Positions 47,140-58,368 are shown, counted from the first letter of the stretch. The stretch is DNA of 64,000 nt from Haematobia irritans (GCF_050003625.1 NC_134401.1:65627242-65691241); one strand, 5' to 3'. Numbers and translations are program-made. Notes: generated from the sequence alone by a model not told the origin.

Positions 47140-47700
47140 CATCTTGTGTAGGGTGTGAATCGGTCCCGGTTTGATTTCTTGGTCTTCTAGTCACCGCAAG
47201 TTTTAGCCGATTTTGCAAAATCTAGGGGTATTTTGGGTTCAGAAAGAAATGTGCCGAAGATGGTGTGTATCAGTCCATGTTTCGGTATAGCTCCCATATA
47301 GTACGATCTCCTGATTTGATTCTTGGGCTTCTGGAAACGGCAATTGGTATGCGATTTGCCTGCAATTGGAAATCTAGAGGTATGTTAGGTCCACACATAA
47401 GTGTGCCGAAGATGGTATGTATCGGTCCATAGTTTGGTATTTCCCAATTCCCCAGTTTGACCTCTTGAGCATCTAGACGTCCCAATTTTTTCAGATTTGC
47501 CTAAAATTAAAAATCTATAGGTATTTTGGTTCCGCAAATAAGTAAGGCGAATGTGGGGAGAATCGATCCATATTTTGATATACACCGCATATAGACCGAT
47601 CTCCCGATATTACTTCAAGTACCCTGACGAAGTTTTCAAACGAAACAATTTTATTATTTGATTAATGGTGGTGGGCATTTAAGAGTCGGCCCGGCCGAAC
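47140..47700. repeat. Degenerate ~150-bp modules of a dispersed repeat
   Basis: GTGCCGAAGATGGTGTGTAT and near-copies recur at about 47250, 47402 and 47547, each followed by CGGTCCAT(A)-type words and, in two cases, a CCCATATAG/CGCATATAG word. It ends AGTCGGCCCGGCCGAAC and TCCGTATATACTTG, phrases seen again near 27030. Open frames on the minus strand here are unassigned. Confidence 0.6.
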
Positions 47701-47793
47701 ATAAGTCCGTATATACTTGTTTAAAATAATATGAAATCAAGGTTAGATTAAGTTGTATTAGGTTTGGTAGGCAGAAAATCTCATATATAGTAT

Positions 47794-48320
47794 TGTTACG
47801 TTTTTAACTGATTGGTTTCACTTATTTGATCTACGATGTGTACTGTATAAACTTTAGCTTACGACTGACTTGACTGCTCTCTCCGCTAGGGGTTTATATA
47901 CCGAGATATGACGATTTCGAATGTTCTCGCTATTTGGCCTACAACCTTCGAGATTAAGCTACTACCTGGTAGATGTCGCACGGGCGACAACGCACATATT
48001 TATCGACTTATGTTCATTGTCTCGGCGATACTTTTAGGCTTATTTTCATCTTGGCTACTGCATTCTACCATCTGGTAGATGTCGTGCAGGCATAAGGGAT
48101 TATGGTCATATTACCGATATTTAAACAGTAAAACAAAAGGTGTTACTTTTACAATGAACGATTGGAAAACTAAGAACACAAAAGATGTCTAGGAAAGTAC
48201 TAGAAAATAAAGAAATGACTCTAACAAGTTATGACGTAATTTTATCGTTACAATTTGAAATTTAAATTAACGGAAACTAATTTAAATAAACTTAAATCTA
48301 GAAATATCATATTCGTAACA
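47794..48320 (-). repeat. 3' LTR (527 bp)
   Basis: Shorter than the other LTR, mainly because it lacks about 77 bp containing TATTGAGGCGTATTTAATTA. It contains the TTTATATACCGAGATATGAC region and two copies of a TACCTGGTAGATGTCG-like word. Confidence 0.9.
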
Positions 48321-48333
48321 CTGCCTCCCGCTT
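48321..48333 (-). promoter_or_regulatory. Polypurine tract
   Basis: On the element strand AAGCGGGAGGCAG lies directly before the 3' LTR, the usual primer for plus-strand DNA synthesis. Confidence 0.75.
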
Positions 48334-50181
48334 AAGCCTGTTCGTCCCGAATAGGCACAGAACCCATTCCGTAAGGAGCCAAACGTTCCAGGTGAACAAC
48401 TTTCATCTTTGACCTTGGGGTGTCGTCCTTTTGAATGCGGTATACAACATCATTGATCTTCTTGATGACTTTATATGGGCCTTCCCACTGCGTTTGTAGT
48501 TTAGGACATAATGCTTTCTTTCGTTGAGGTTTGAATAGCAGAACCAGTTGTCCTTCTTTAAAGCCCTCAGTGTTCGCTGCACGATCATATCTCGCCTTCA
48601 TCCTGTTGCTGACCATTTTTATTTTGTTTCGCACTGATTCGTGAACTTTACCAAATGTGTTTGGTATGTCGTTACTGGTTTCTTCCATGGCGAGCTCAAT
48701 GGGTGTAGCGCCGAATATCAAATCTCCGGGCAACTTCAATTCCGTTCCGAATAGGACCTTGGCCGGTGTACGTGACGTAGAATCATGTATGGCTGATCTA
48801 TACGACAGCAAAAACTTTGGTATATGATCGTCCCAGTCTCGTTGGCCGTTATCCACCACCTTTCGAAGATGTTCTTCCAGAGTGCGATTGAACCTTTCTA
48901 CCATGCCATCAGACTGCGGATGCAATGGCGTAGTCCTTGTTTTCTTGATACCAAGAGAGTCACACATCTCTTGGAATATGGCCGATTCAAAATTTCTTCC
49001 TGAGTGAGGTCTGAGTGTATCTCGGACGGCACACCGTAGCGACATATCCAGTTCTTGTCGACTACGTCTACAATCGTCTTCGCCTCTTGGTTTGGAATGG
49101 CATAAACTTCTGGCTACTTGCGGAAGTAATCCATGACCACAAGGACATATCGGTTTTCAGAATCACTTACTGGGAATGGCCCTGCAACGTCCTTTGCTAT
49201 TCTTTCAAATGGCGCTCCTGACCTATACTCTTGCACAAGACCACTACTTTTTCGTCTTGGCCCTTTCGCCTTTATGCACTTCTCGCAATTTGTCACCCAT
49301 TCAGCAATTGATTTCTGGCATCCAACCCAGTAGAATCGTTGCTTCACTTTCTCGGCTGTTTTGGTTATTCCCAAGTGACCTCCACTAGGTCCATTGTGGA
49401 TTTCCGTCAAAACATCTCTTATTTTAGAATCCGGTACGATTATTAAATTTCGGCTGCTCTTTCCATCTTCGCTTTCCCATTTACGTTGAAGGGTTCCATT
49501 GACCAGACATAGACTGTCCCATTGAGCCCAGTATGATTTCATAAGTGGGCTTTCGGCTGCGATGTCTCTCTTACTGGGTTTCTTATCTTCTTCCTTCGCC
49601 GAAATAATTTTGCTCAAAATGAGATCTTTACGCTGCTCTGCTGGCCAGTCCGCTCCAGATTCGACGTGCAACAGCCTGATATCCACGATTTCTTCCTTCT
49701 GTTCAGCTTTCGAGCAGTGTTTGCACTCGACATTACAAGGCGTCCGCGTTGCCGTGTTTGCCACCTTTTCTATGCTCAATACTGAAATCATAGCTTTGGA
49801 GTCTTTCTATCCTTCGTGCCAGCTGAGCTTCCGGATTCTTGAATTGAAGCAACCATCGTAGAGCTGAATGGTCAGTTCTTAGCAAGAAATTCTGTCCATA
49901 CAAGTATTTGTGGTAATGCTTTACGCTTTCTATGACAGCAAGCAGCTCTCTTCTTGTTACGCAATAATTCTTCTCGGGCTTGGATAACGTTCGGCTAAAA
50001 TATCCGATGACCTTTCCTTTACCGTCAATCTGTTGAGATAGTACATCACCAAATCCGTACGCACTAGCATCTGTATCCAAAACAAATAGGATACGCCAGA
50101 ACAGGAGTTGAACATAAAAGTTCTTTTAGATGATGAAATGACTGTTCCTGTTTGTTTGCAATGGACTGTGGGTTCACCCAC
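48332..50181 (-). pseudogene. Gypsy pol remnant: RNase H and integrase
   Basis: Read on the minus strand, a short stretch of the reverse transcriptase connection leads into RNase H (DTDASAYGFG, TRRELLAVIESVKHYHKY, LRTDHSALRWLL). Integrase follows: a zinc-binding HHCC part (HNGPSGGHLG … NCEKC), then the DDE core with its first D in FERIAKDVAGPFP and E in SDGMVERFNRTLEEHL, and a C-terminal part ending at 48332. A TAG near 49114 replaces a likely tryptophan after MDYFRK, and at least one frameshift follows before the second catalytic D region. A frameshift also lies near 50085. No protease and no reverse transcriptase catalytic motif occur. The remnant is not functional as it stands. Confidence 0.88.
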
Positions 50182-50219
50182 ATATGGCTATTGTTTGGTG
50201 GTGAAGGCGATTTCGATCT

Positions 50220-51452
50220 TTATGGCTTACGACGTGCTTTACATTCACGAGCAACATGTCCGGGCTTATCACAGTTATAGCACTTTATTCTGGATTTAGT
50301 TGTCTCCTGATTCATTTCTTGCATTACCTGCTTAACTGCTTCTTTCACTGAGTCAATCGCGGAATTTGATTCATCTTGCTCGGTCTCCACTCTGCGTACC
50401 TTGTGAATTTGAGGTCGTGCCAACAATCTCGCAGTTTCTTGTGCAAGTGCAAATGTTACTGTTTCTGCGAATGTAGCCTTTTGTGACGCATATGTTGCAC
50501 ATTTTATATCAGGGTCTCTAATTCCATTCACAAAGGTCTCCCTCTTGATGCGGTTCACAAGTGGACGACTTTCCCCTTGATATGTCAAAAGCACCAACCG
50601 TTCCACCTCTGTTGAAAAGTCTTGTAGAGTCTCATTTGACTTCTGGTCTCTTCCTCTTAATTCCATTCTGAAGATGTCTTGCTTATGTTCTCCGCCGTAC
50701 TTACGTTGAAGTGCCGCGGGAATGCTTTGTATCACATCAGCGGCATTGCCCTTTAATGCCAATAGAAGTTTAATTGCTTTGTCATTGTCGTTCCATAAAT
50801 TTCTACAAGCAACCATTTCGAATTGGAATTTGAAGACATCAAATGAAGTTGAGCCATCGAAAACAGGAGGTTTGGTTTTCGAGCCCTCGATAACGCGCAC
50901 TGGTTCACCTTTAATTTCCAGCTCTGACATTTTTCTTTCAATGTGTAGAAACTTCTCATCATGAACAATAATTTTCTCATCCACAGAAATAATATTCTTA
51001 TCCAGCTCCCCAATTTGGCTTTCGATATGGTCCACACGTTTTTCCATGCCTTCAGCAATTTGTTGAATATTCTCATTTAGAATTCTAGAATATTCGTCCA
51101 TCTTTTTTGAATTTTCGTCGAAGTTTTCTTCCAATTGTCTAGAATTAGCTTCCATAATTTTTCTAGAATTCTCTTGCATTTTTAGAGAATTTTCTTCCAT
51201 CATTTTTCTAGAATTCTCTTGCATTTTTAGAGAATTTTCTTCCATCATTTTGCTCAAAATATTGACCATCGATGTGTAATCAACAACATTAGAAGCTACA
51301 GATGGAGTTTCCAAGGCACTGGCTACTACTGATTCGTCAAGATCTTCCTTATAATCGAACTCATGTGTTTCGATATCAATACTGCGCCGCTCGAACTCTT
51401 CTAGTAGTCGCTTTTGTAATTGAGCCTTGTTTGCTGTAGTCGGCTGCTCCAT
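50220..51452 (-). CDS. Gag-like protein of the Gypsy element (~410 aa)
   Basis: The frame is open from about 51479; the first ATG gives MEQPTTANKAQLQKRLLEEF at 51452. Residues ~75-165 form a long coiled coil containing a 15-residue unit (EENSLKMQENSRKMM) repeated in tandem. A capsid-like part follows (PPVFDGSTSFDVFKFQFE). It ends with a CCHC zinc knuckle, CYNCDKPGHVARECKARR, that binds RNA in this protein class. Gag would assemble particles that package the element RNA. The frame is intact even though pol is deleted, so this copy may still encode a full Gag. No start context beyond the ATG was decisive. Confidence 0.85.
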   Translation of the reverse strand: MEQPTTANKAQLQKRLLEEFERRSIDIETHEFDYKEDLDESVVASALETPSVASNVVDYTSMVNILSKMMEENSLKMQENSRKMMEENSLKMQENSRKIMEANSRQLEENFDENSKKMDEYSRILNENIQQIAEGMEKRVDHIESQIGELDKNIISVDEKIIVHDEKFLHIERKMSELEIKGEPVRVIEGSKTKPPVFDGSTSFDVFKFQFEMVACRNLWNDNDKAIKLLLALKGNAADVIQSIPAALQRKYGGEHKQDIFRMELRGRDQKSNETLQDFSTEVERLVLLTYQGESRPLVNRIKRETFVNGIRDPDIKCATYASQKATFAETVTFALAQETARLLARPQIHKVRRVETEQDESNSAIDSVKEAVKQVMQEMNQETTKSRIKCYNCDKPGHVARECKARRKP

Positions 51453-51519
51453 TTTGCTCAATTCCTTCAAGTATTCCACTCGAAGCTGATTAAACTTCAG
51501 TGTAAATTTTTTTTTCGTT

Positions 51520-51537
51520 ATTTCACTTCCGACACCA
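51520..51537 (-). promoter_or_regulatory. Primer binding site, tRNA-Leu-like
   Basis: On the element strand TGGTGTCGGAAGTGAA begins two bases after the 5' LTR. It resembles the complement of a tRNA 3' end, by recollection tRNA-Leu as in some fly Gypsy elements; the tRNA identity is not certain. Confidence 0.6.
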
Positions 51538-51539
51538 AT

Positions 51540-52163
51540 TGTTACGTTTTTATATTGAGGCGTATTTAATTATCCGATAATTAAAACACAGTTCTTTTCA
51601 AATAACGAAAATCTACAATTTATTTGTTTAACTGATTGGTTTCACTTATTTGCTCTACGATGTGTACTGTATAAACTGTATTAAACTTTAGCTGCTCTCT
51701 CCGCTAGGGGTTTATATACCGAGATATGACGATTTCGAATGTTCTCGCTAATTGGCATACAACCTTCGACATTAGGCTACTACCTGGTAGATGTCGCACG
51801 GGCGACATCGCACATATTTATCGACTTATGTTCATTGTCTCGGCTATCTAGAACTTTCTATAGGGCGTTATTGTACAGGCTTATTCTCATCTTGGCCAGT
51901 GCATTCTACCATCTGGTAGATGTCGTGCAGGCATAAGGGATTATGGTCATATTACCGATAATTATAACAGTAAAACAAAAGGTGTTACTTTTACAATGAA
52001 CGATTGGAAAACTAAGAACACAAAAAAATGTCTAGGAAAGTACTAGATAATAAAGAAATGACTCTAACAAGTTATGACGTAATTTTATCGTTACAATTTG
52101 AAATTTAAATTAACGGAAACTAATTTAAATAAACTTAAATTTAGAAATATCAAATTCGTAACA
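51540..52163 (-). repeat. 5' LTR (624 bp)
   Basis: TGTTACG...CGTAACA, collinear with the left LTR but ~97 bp longer. It would hold the element's promoter. Confidence 0.9.
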
Positions 52164-52818
52164 GTATTGAAGCTCTGGGCAGACAAACATGGTGCCCGGG
52201 GCATTTTGAAGAGTAAAGTTGGCACTAACAAATACCGAAGTGTCGATCATTTCAAAACGGTGCTTCGCTGGGTATGGGCCAAAATAACCCCGATCCAGTT
52301 TCGTGCAGCAATATTGGCGTGAGGGCAAAAATTTCGAATCCTTAAAATTAGACTGCAAACTTTGCTTAGCATAGAAGGTATAAAGATATAAAGGCTTTTT
52401 CTTTGTTCAAAAGTAGAAAAACTTTTCAATTGCCCTTATAGTTAATTGATTCAATAAATCTGAAAATTCTTTAAAATGAACGAAATTGTCTTTAAAATTT
52501 TGTATCTTGACTCCAACGCTAAAAGCATTCAGAAATAAGAAATGTCTCATTTCAAAGTCTGTTTTAACTTAAAACATAGTATAATTTCTACTTGAAGTCG
52601 AGTCAGAATTTGGAAAGGTAAGTTAACGTTAACAAACTTATAAAGGACTTAATAACACATTAAGAAAAAGCAGAAAAAAGACGAATGAACAAATTTGTTT
52701 CCTGGAACCAAAACTCAAATTTAAATGTCATTCAAAATAATGCCTTTATGGATTCAATCACAAATTTAATTGATCCAATTAATTTTTAGTTGAAATGTCT
52801 TCAATCACAGAAATGATA

Positions 52819-54054
52819 ACAGGTTGGATGATAAGTCCCCGGTCTGACACATAGATGGCGTCGCTAGTATCAAATGCATATTATTTTTATATAGTACCAA
52901 CCTTCAAATGATTCGTGTCAAAATTTGACGTTTGTAAGTCAATTAGTTTGTGAGATAGAGCGTCTTTTGTGAAACAACTTTTGTTATTGTGAAAAAAGTG
53001 GAAAAAAGGAATTTCGTCTTTTGATAAAATACTGTTTTCTGAAGGGAAAAAATACGGTGGAAGAAAAAAACTTTGCTTGATAATGTATTTCCGGACTCTG
53101 CCCCAGGGAAATAAACAATAATTGATTGGTATGCAAAATTCAAGCGTGGTGAAATGAGCACGGAGGACGGTGGACGCCCGATAGAGGTGGTTACCGACGA
53201 AAACATCAAAAAATCCACAAAATGGTTTTGAATGACCGTAAAACGAAGTTGATCGAGATAGCAGAGGCCTTAAAGATGTCAAAGGAACGTGTTGGTCATA
53301 TCATTCATCAATATTTGGATATGCGGAAGCTCTGTGCAAAATGGGTGCCGCGCGAGCTCACATTTGACCAAAAACAACAAAGTGTTGATGATTCTGAGCG
53401 GTGTTTGCAGCTGTTAGCTCGTAACATACCCGAGTTTTTCCGTCGATATGTGAAAATGGATGAAACATGGCTCCATCACTACACTCCTGAGTCCAATCGA
53501 CAGTCGGCTGAGTGGACAGCGACCGGTGAACCGTCTCCGAAGCGTGGAAAGACTCAAAAATCCGCTGGCAAAGTAATGGCCTCTGTTTTTTGGGATGCGC
53601 ATGGCGTATTATATGGCGTAATTGGAGCGTTTGGAGGTCGAAATCGCGGCAAAACGGCGATTTATGAAGAAGAAATAAGTGTTGTTCCACCAAGACAACG
53701 CACCGTGCCACAAGTCATTGAGAACGATGGCAAAAATTCATGAATTGGGCTTCGAATTGCTTCCCCACCCACCGTATTCTCCAAATGTGGCCCCCAGCGA
53801 CTTTTTCTTGTTCTCAGACCTCAAAAGGATGCTCGCAGGGAAAAAATTTGGCTGCAATGAAGAGGTGATCGCCGAAACTGAGGCCTATTTTGAGGCAAAA
53901 CCGAAAGAGTACTACCAAAATGGTATCAAAAAATTGGAAGGTCGTTATAATCGTTGTATCGCTCTTGAGGGGAACTATGTTGAATAACAAAAACGAATTT
54001 TGCCAAAATAATGTGTTTTTCTTTGTTAGACCGGGGACTTCTCAGCCAACCTGT
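52819..54054 (+). mobile_element. mariner, irritans (Himar-like) subfamily, 1236 bp
   Basis: Starts ACAGGTTGGATGATAAGTCC and ends GGACTTCTCAGCCAACCTGT, flanked by TA (52817-52818, 54055-54056). The termini match the Himar-type pattern as I recall it, and the frame encodes a decayed DD34D transposase. Confidence 0.93.
52998..53987 (+). pseudogene. mariner transposase, start lost, internal deletion and frameshift
   Basis: Coding sequence begins near GTGGAAAAAAGGAATTTCG, where an ATG would be expected. After breaks, a 173-codon frame (53222-53743) covers the helix-turn-helix end, the mariner WVPREL motif (AKWVPRELTF) and the first catalytic D in VKMDETWLHHY. It then loses family sequence after DAHGVLYG, a short internal deletion, and runs into a false frame. 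A second frame (53679-53987) continues with the second D (HQDNAPCHKS), the YSPNVAPSDFFLF block with the third D, and the C-terminus. The DD34D triad is therefore present only across two frames. Non-functional. Confidence 0.92.
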
Positions 54055-54223
54055 TACATATATTATTTTTTTGATTGATTTATGTTTTGATTAAAAAATT
54101 TGTTGAATCAATTAAATGTTAATTTAATTGATGAATACCAAAATCATTGGTGTAAAGACGAAATCTTTGGAACCTTTTTTCATATTTATTGAGTAAATTT
54201 GTATTTATTTTTTCTACTTGTAG

Positions 54224-54456
54224 GTGCATTTCTAATACCATTCATGGTGATGTTGATATTAGAGGGTATACCGCTCTTTCTTATTGAACTGGGTATGGGA
54301 CAACGTATGCGTCTAGGTGCTTTGGGAGTTTGGAACACCATCCATCCATGGTTGGGCGGCATTGGTATTTCATCGTGTATAGTAACATTGTTTGTGGCGC
54401 TGTACTACAATGTCATCATAACATGGGTGTTCTTCTACTTATTCAATAGCTTCCGG
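54224..54456 (+). CDS. SLC6 transporter, coding exon 2 (TM1 end to TM3)
   Basis: The acceptor TTCTACTTGTAG ends at 54223 and the donor GTAAGT starts at 54457. The exon completes the glycine codon of exon 1 and reads GAFLIPFMVMLILEGIPLFL, which is helix 2, then IELGMGQRMRLGALGVW in the first intracellular loop. It continues with helix 3 (GIGISSCIVTLFVALYYNVI), whose YYN is conserved in the family and near the substrate site. It ends in phase 0 at SFR. The order and spacing match SLC6 proteins with no lesion. Transposon sequence ends about 45 bp upstream, leaving only a short acceptor region. Confidence 0.95.
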
Positions 54457-54513
54457 GTAAGTACACGGCTATTGCAGTAGTATACCCTATACTAAAGTTT
54501 TCTCAATTTTTAG
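54457..54513 (+). other. Intron 2 (57 bp)
   Basis: GTAAGT at 54457 to TTTTTAG at 54513; near the minimum intron size in flies and the opposite extreme from intron 1. Confidence 0.93.
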
Positions 54514-55091
54514 TATCCTCTCCCGTGGGCATCGTGTCCCACCAATGAGACGGGAGCTGTGCTGGAGGAATGTGCCCTGTCCTCGGAAACAGCGTATTTT
54601 TGGTATCGCACAACTTTAGATGCAGCACCGTCCATGGAAGAGCCAGGCGGTCTTAAATGGTGGATTGTCCTGTGTCTGCTATTATCGTGGACAATAGTGT
54701 TCTTCATTGTGATGAAGGGTATACAGAGTTCCGGTAAAGTGGTCTATTTTACTTCACTCTTTCCCTACATTGTCCTGACAATATTCTTTATTCGCGGTAT
54801 AACATTACCTGGAGCTAGCGCGGGCTTAATGCACATGTATACACCAAAAGTAGAAAAGCTAGGCGATCCTACAGTGTGGTTGGATGCCGCAACCCAGGTC
54901 TTCTATTCGTTTGGTCTTGCTTTTGGATCACTGATTGCCTTTGGCAGTTACAATACCCCCAAAAACAATTGCGTCCGAGATGTCCTACTCGTCTCCGTCT
55001 GTAATGCTATCACAGCCATTTATGCCAGTGTAGTGATATTTGCCATTCTCGGCTTCAAAGCAACAGCAAATGTTGACCGATGCATCGAGCA
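54514..55091 (+). CDS. SLC6 transporter, coding exon 3 (EL2 to TM7)
   Basis: It starts YPLPWASCPTNETGAVLEEC: the second extracellular loop, with a possible N-glycosylation site (NET) and two cysteines that pair in many relatives. Helix 4 is WWIVLCLLLSWTIVFFIVMK, helix 5 VVYFTSLFPYIVLTIFFIRG, helix 6 QVFYSFGLAFGSLIAFGSYN and helix 7 about VLLVSVCNAITAIYASVVIF. Segments GIQSSGKVVYF, MYTPKVEKLGDPTVW and FGSYNTPKNNC resemble the SLC6A15/17 group. The short EL2 (under 40 residues) also separates it from monoamine transporters. It ends in phase 2 at GTAAGT (55092). Helices 8-12 and the C-terminus are not in the window, so the gene is only partly present here. No lesions are seen. Confidence 0.95.
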
Positions 55092-57040
55092 GTAAGTACC
55101 TGAGTTCATTTATGTCTACCATAGCGAAATTTGATCCCATACAAATTCAAGATCATTACTATTAATACCCATAAATTTGACATACATATACAAATGCCTA
55201 CACATATGTATAGCGTATGCATGTTTGCATTCACATTTGCATTGTCATGGACATCTGAACTGACACACGGACAAATTGTTTATTTTCCATTGATTTTATT
55301 GTTAGTGGCCTTTGAGTGGCAGTTTAGTATTGTCAACAATGCGTAATTGGAAAACACGTAAAAATCTTTATAAAATGTATATGTTACCCAGAAAGCACGA
55401 TAAAATAAGACACAAATATAACACAAACGTTTCATTCTAAAGGCGGCCGGTATTAACATCGTATTTTCCGCTAAAATAGCCATTTTCACTGTTACTTTAC
55501 TTTAACTCTTTGACTACCGATGTCCACTACAGAGGACATTCGAAAACGACGCCAAATTCCAACTACCCATTTAGTTTTGATTTATTTCTAGATGTTATTT
55601 AAAAATATAGGCTGTAATCCAAATACAGTACAACCTCCCTAGTCTGGACAGATATAGTTTGGACCTTTGTCTAGACTACAGTACAAATAAATTTAAAACA
55701 GCTAGTTGGTTGGGGTTTTACATAAAGTCAGCAAAAAATGTAGTACTCCAAATCAATTCGAAATAAATTGTGAAAATGTGAAAAATATGAAGTAAATATA
55801 CACTCTTAGAAATATATGTTTTTCATATGTTCCGATATAAACAAAATTTGTTTCGGGCACAATTTTAAAACACAATATATTTAAGTGCAAACATGTAATG
55901 TTCCTAAACTAACACTAAATGTTTGGGACATCTATGTTAATATGTTAGAATATATTATGTTTGGGGCATGAATGTTTCATAAAAATCATATGTGTGAATG
56001 CAAACATGCATAAATTTACAAATTTCGACTAAACATACATATGTTGTGATATTTTATTCAAAGCGACAGAGAGAGTATAGAGAAAGAAATAGAGATGGAA
56101 ACCGGGAGAGTTGACAAAAGATATCAACATAACACAGCGAAAGAATCAAAAGAGAACAATTTCTGTGAAACCGCTTGTATGTTGTTTCAGAAAACTGTTT
56201 TATAAGGCAAAAAATTTGGTATGCTTAAGTTTAAATATGATTTAATTTGAATAAAGAGAATGGACATTCGGAACCAAGAGAATAGACATTTGAAAAAAGC
56301 CTGTGTTTTCGCCTTGAGAGCAGCATTTTATGTATGTGTGGACATGTGTTTTATTTATCATTTTGGCATTATGGGCACAATTTTTTTCTTGGTTCGTTAA
56401 AAGAAATGAGGGGTCTTCATAAAAATAACGAAAGGGCACTATACTCTTTTTAGAGTTGGGACAGTAAAATGAAATAAGGAGGAAATAGTGAAAAATTACA
56501 CAGTAAAATGTATAAAAACAATGTTTAGTTCCTCTTTATTAATAAGTAGTCCAAGAGGAGTTGACGGACACCTTCAAATATAAAAGCGGGCATTAAGTTC
56601 GAGTTTTGCAGCTAAAACAATTTGAAAATTTTATTTTCTTTAAAATGAATTATTAAAAAAAATAAAAGGCATTTTAGACCGATGGTGTTAAATGCTAGTA
56701 AAAAACTGCTCACGCCTAAATAAATTTATATTTATATTATAAAATTATTTATGTATGTTTATACTCGACTCCACGTTCTTCTTCTGTAAGTTTTTGAATT
56801 CCTTCCAAATTTTAAAGTTTTGTACCAAAAACAGTTTTTTGTTACAAAATTGTTATTTTTGCAATAAAAAATAATATTTTATCCAAAAATCAGTCAAATT
56901 CGTTTATATCAAGCACTGTTAATGACTATAAATCTTTAATAACCCACATTTCGAAGTTTTATTATAAAAATTTAATATAGTATAAATATAAATGTGTAAA
57001 TTAAAAAAAAAAAAAAACAACAAAAAAAAAGTGTTCGGTC

Positions 57041-57108
57041 GGAGCAGGGATTGAACCCACGACCCTTTGCATGCAAGGCAGACATGCTAGCCACTGCTCC
57101 ACGTGGCA
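57041..57108 (-). repeat. tRNA-like module in C3 (minus)
   Basis: Minus strand: GAGCAGTGGCTAGCATG (box A-like) and GGGTTCAATCCC (box B). Confidence 0.6.
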
Positions 57109-57222
57109 AACAAATGTATGTTTCTGTTAAATAATGTTATGTTTGCATGGGCTCGTGGGCGCTGCAAACTATGCTATATAAATGTAACTTATAACGATAA
57201 TTATCTGCTGGTGACCATAACA

Positions 57223-57292
57223 GCTACGTAGCCCAGTGGATAGTGTGTTGGCTTACAAACTGTATGGTACTCGGTTCGATTCTCCGTGCAGG
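57223..57292 (+). repeat. tRNA-like module in C3 (plus)
   Basis: Plus strand: TAGCCCAGTGGATAGTGTG (box A-like) and GGTTCGATTCT (box B). Confidence 0.6.
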
Positions 57293-57801
57293 CGAAAGGT
57301 AAAATTTAAAAAAATAAAAAAGTGAATAATTTCTTCAACATTATTTGTATTACAGAAAAAGGTGCCAAGAATTAAAATATTTCGTGGAATTGAAAACTAC
57401 GAGTATGTTAGGGAATGAGCACAATCGTCTTTGGGAAAAATTCTTCCAAGCATATAACATTTTTGGGCTCAAAATGTTTCCAAACATATAATATGTTCAC
57501 ATAAAACAAACATATTAATGTTTCGGCAGTATCCAATAATATATGTGCTTCCTGCAAAATATGTTTGGAACATATGTTAAAGAGGCGATTTTTTTTGAGG
57601 GTGTATGTATTAAACCTTTACTTAAAGCTTGTGATCCGAGTTACAAAATAAAAAAAATATTCAGATTTATTTCTGTTCAGGGAAATAAATAACAAAAAAA
57701 CGTTAATTCCGCGTAACAAAAAAAAAAAAAAAAAAAAAAACTTGTACACTAAAAATAAATAAAAATTATTGGTTTAAATCCATAAGGACGTTTTTGAGAG
57801 A

Positions 57802-57996
57802 TTATTTGCTAAAAATGTTAAAGTTCTTCAGCGTTGTTTCCATATATGTCCACAGGTGTTCAATTAGATTCCCGGACACCGAGCTCTGCGAAGGGTGAGG
57901 TAATATTTTTTTGGTGTTGTATAGCAAGTATTCTGTAACATTATGGGACGAATGCTTGGAGTCATGGACAAACACAAATCCATCTTCCAGACCCAT
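57802..57996 (-). pseudogene. Tc1-type transposase fragment
   Basis: A 64-codon minus frame reads FVHDSKHSSHNVTEYLLYN and NLIEHLWTYMETTLKN, the region around the second catalytic D and the final E of Tc1-family DD34E transposases. The spacing counted here is 33, one short of usual, suggesting a lost codon. There is no matching N-terminal half. A run of about 22 A residues lies just to the left (57718-57740). Confidence 0.75.
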
Positions 57997-58368
57997 TTTT
58001 TGGGCATACGGAAATACGATACGTGTACGTGTAATAAGTAAAAAATAAGAAATTTTAAAGTTTATAATAATAGGTTTAATTCGGTTAATATTTTATTTTA
58101 AAGAGAATAAGCTTTTTGAATTGTTATAATATGACTTGTGTAGTTTTATATAGATTTCACGAATTTATTTCAAGTCATTTGCATAATATTGCAACAAAGC
58201 ATATAATGTAGAGAAAAATGATCAATGATATTGATGCTGCGATGTTTGTGTTACAGAAACCCAAATTGAACTGCCATATAAAGATCACCTTACACGGCCG
58301 AATAAACCCTAGGACAGAGGTTCGTGTATTTATTATGTGTTGGCCTAAAATTCGCCCTTGCGCCACCC

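Larger units (their letters stand above)
47794..52163 (-). mobile_element. Ty3/Gypsy-type LTR retrotransposon, internally deleted
   Basis: LTRs begin TGTTACG and end CGTAACA, and GTAT flanks the element on both sides (47790-47793, 52164-52167). Transcription is on the minus strand, so the 5' LTR is the right one. Gag, the RNase H region and integrase are present, but protease and nearly all of reverse transcriptase are missing between gag and RNase H. Frameshifts and a stop also break the integrase part. It could move only with proteins supplied by a complete relative. Confidence 0.92.
52740..54130. mobile_element. F-like element (F3) split by a mariner
   Basis: GGATTCAATCACAAATTTAA and CCAATTAATTTTTAGTTGAA on the left and TTGATTAAAAAATTTGTTGA on the right are F-type phrases. 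Boundaries are approximate. Confidence 0.55.
52305..54180 (+). mobile_element. Degraded D element (D8) split by an F element
   Basis: Left part 52305-52735 matches D (ATATTGGCGTGAGGGCAAAA, TTTGCTTAGCATAGAAGG), and the right tip TGTAAAGACGAAATCTTTGG resumes near 54150. F sequence (52740-54130) and a mariner lie between. The end is about 45 bp before coding exon 2. Confidence 0.65.
55801..57603 (+). mobile_element. Family C element, copy 3, complete
   Basis: Starts CACTCTTAGAAATATATG and ends CGATTTTTTTTGAGGGTG, with TA at 55799-55800 and 57604-57605. At 1803 bp it is longer than C2, which lacks part of the left-centre. It carries two divergent tRNA-like modules. Confidence 0.88.

Noticed and set aside
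55131..55346. Next SLC6 exon after 55091
   Set aside because: The 71-codon frame lacks helix 8 features, has no acceptor in suitable phase, and follows the clear GTAAGT donor at 55092.
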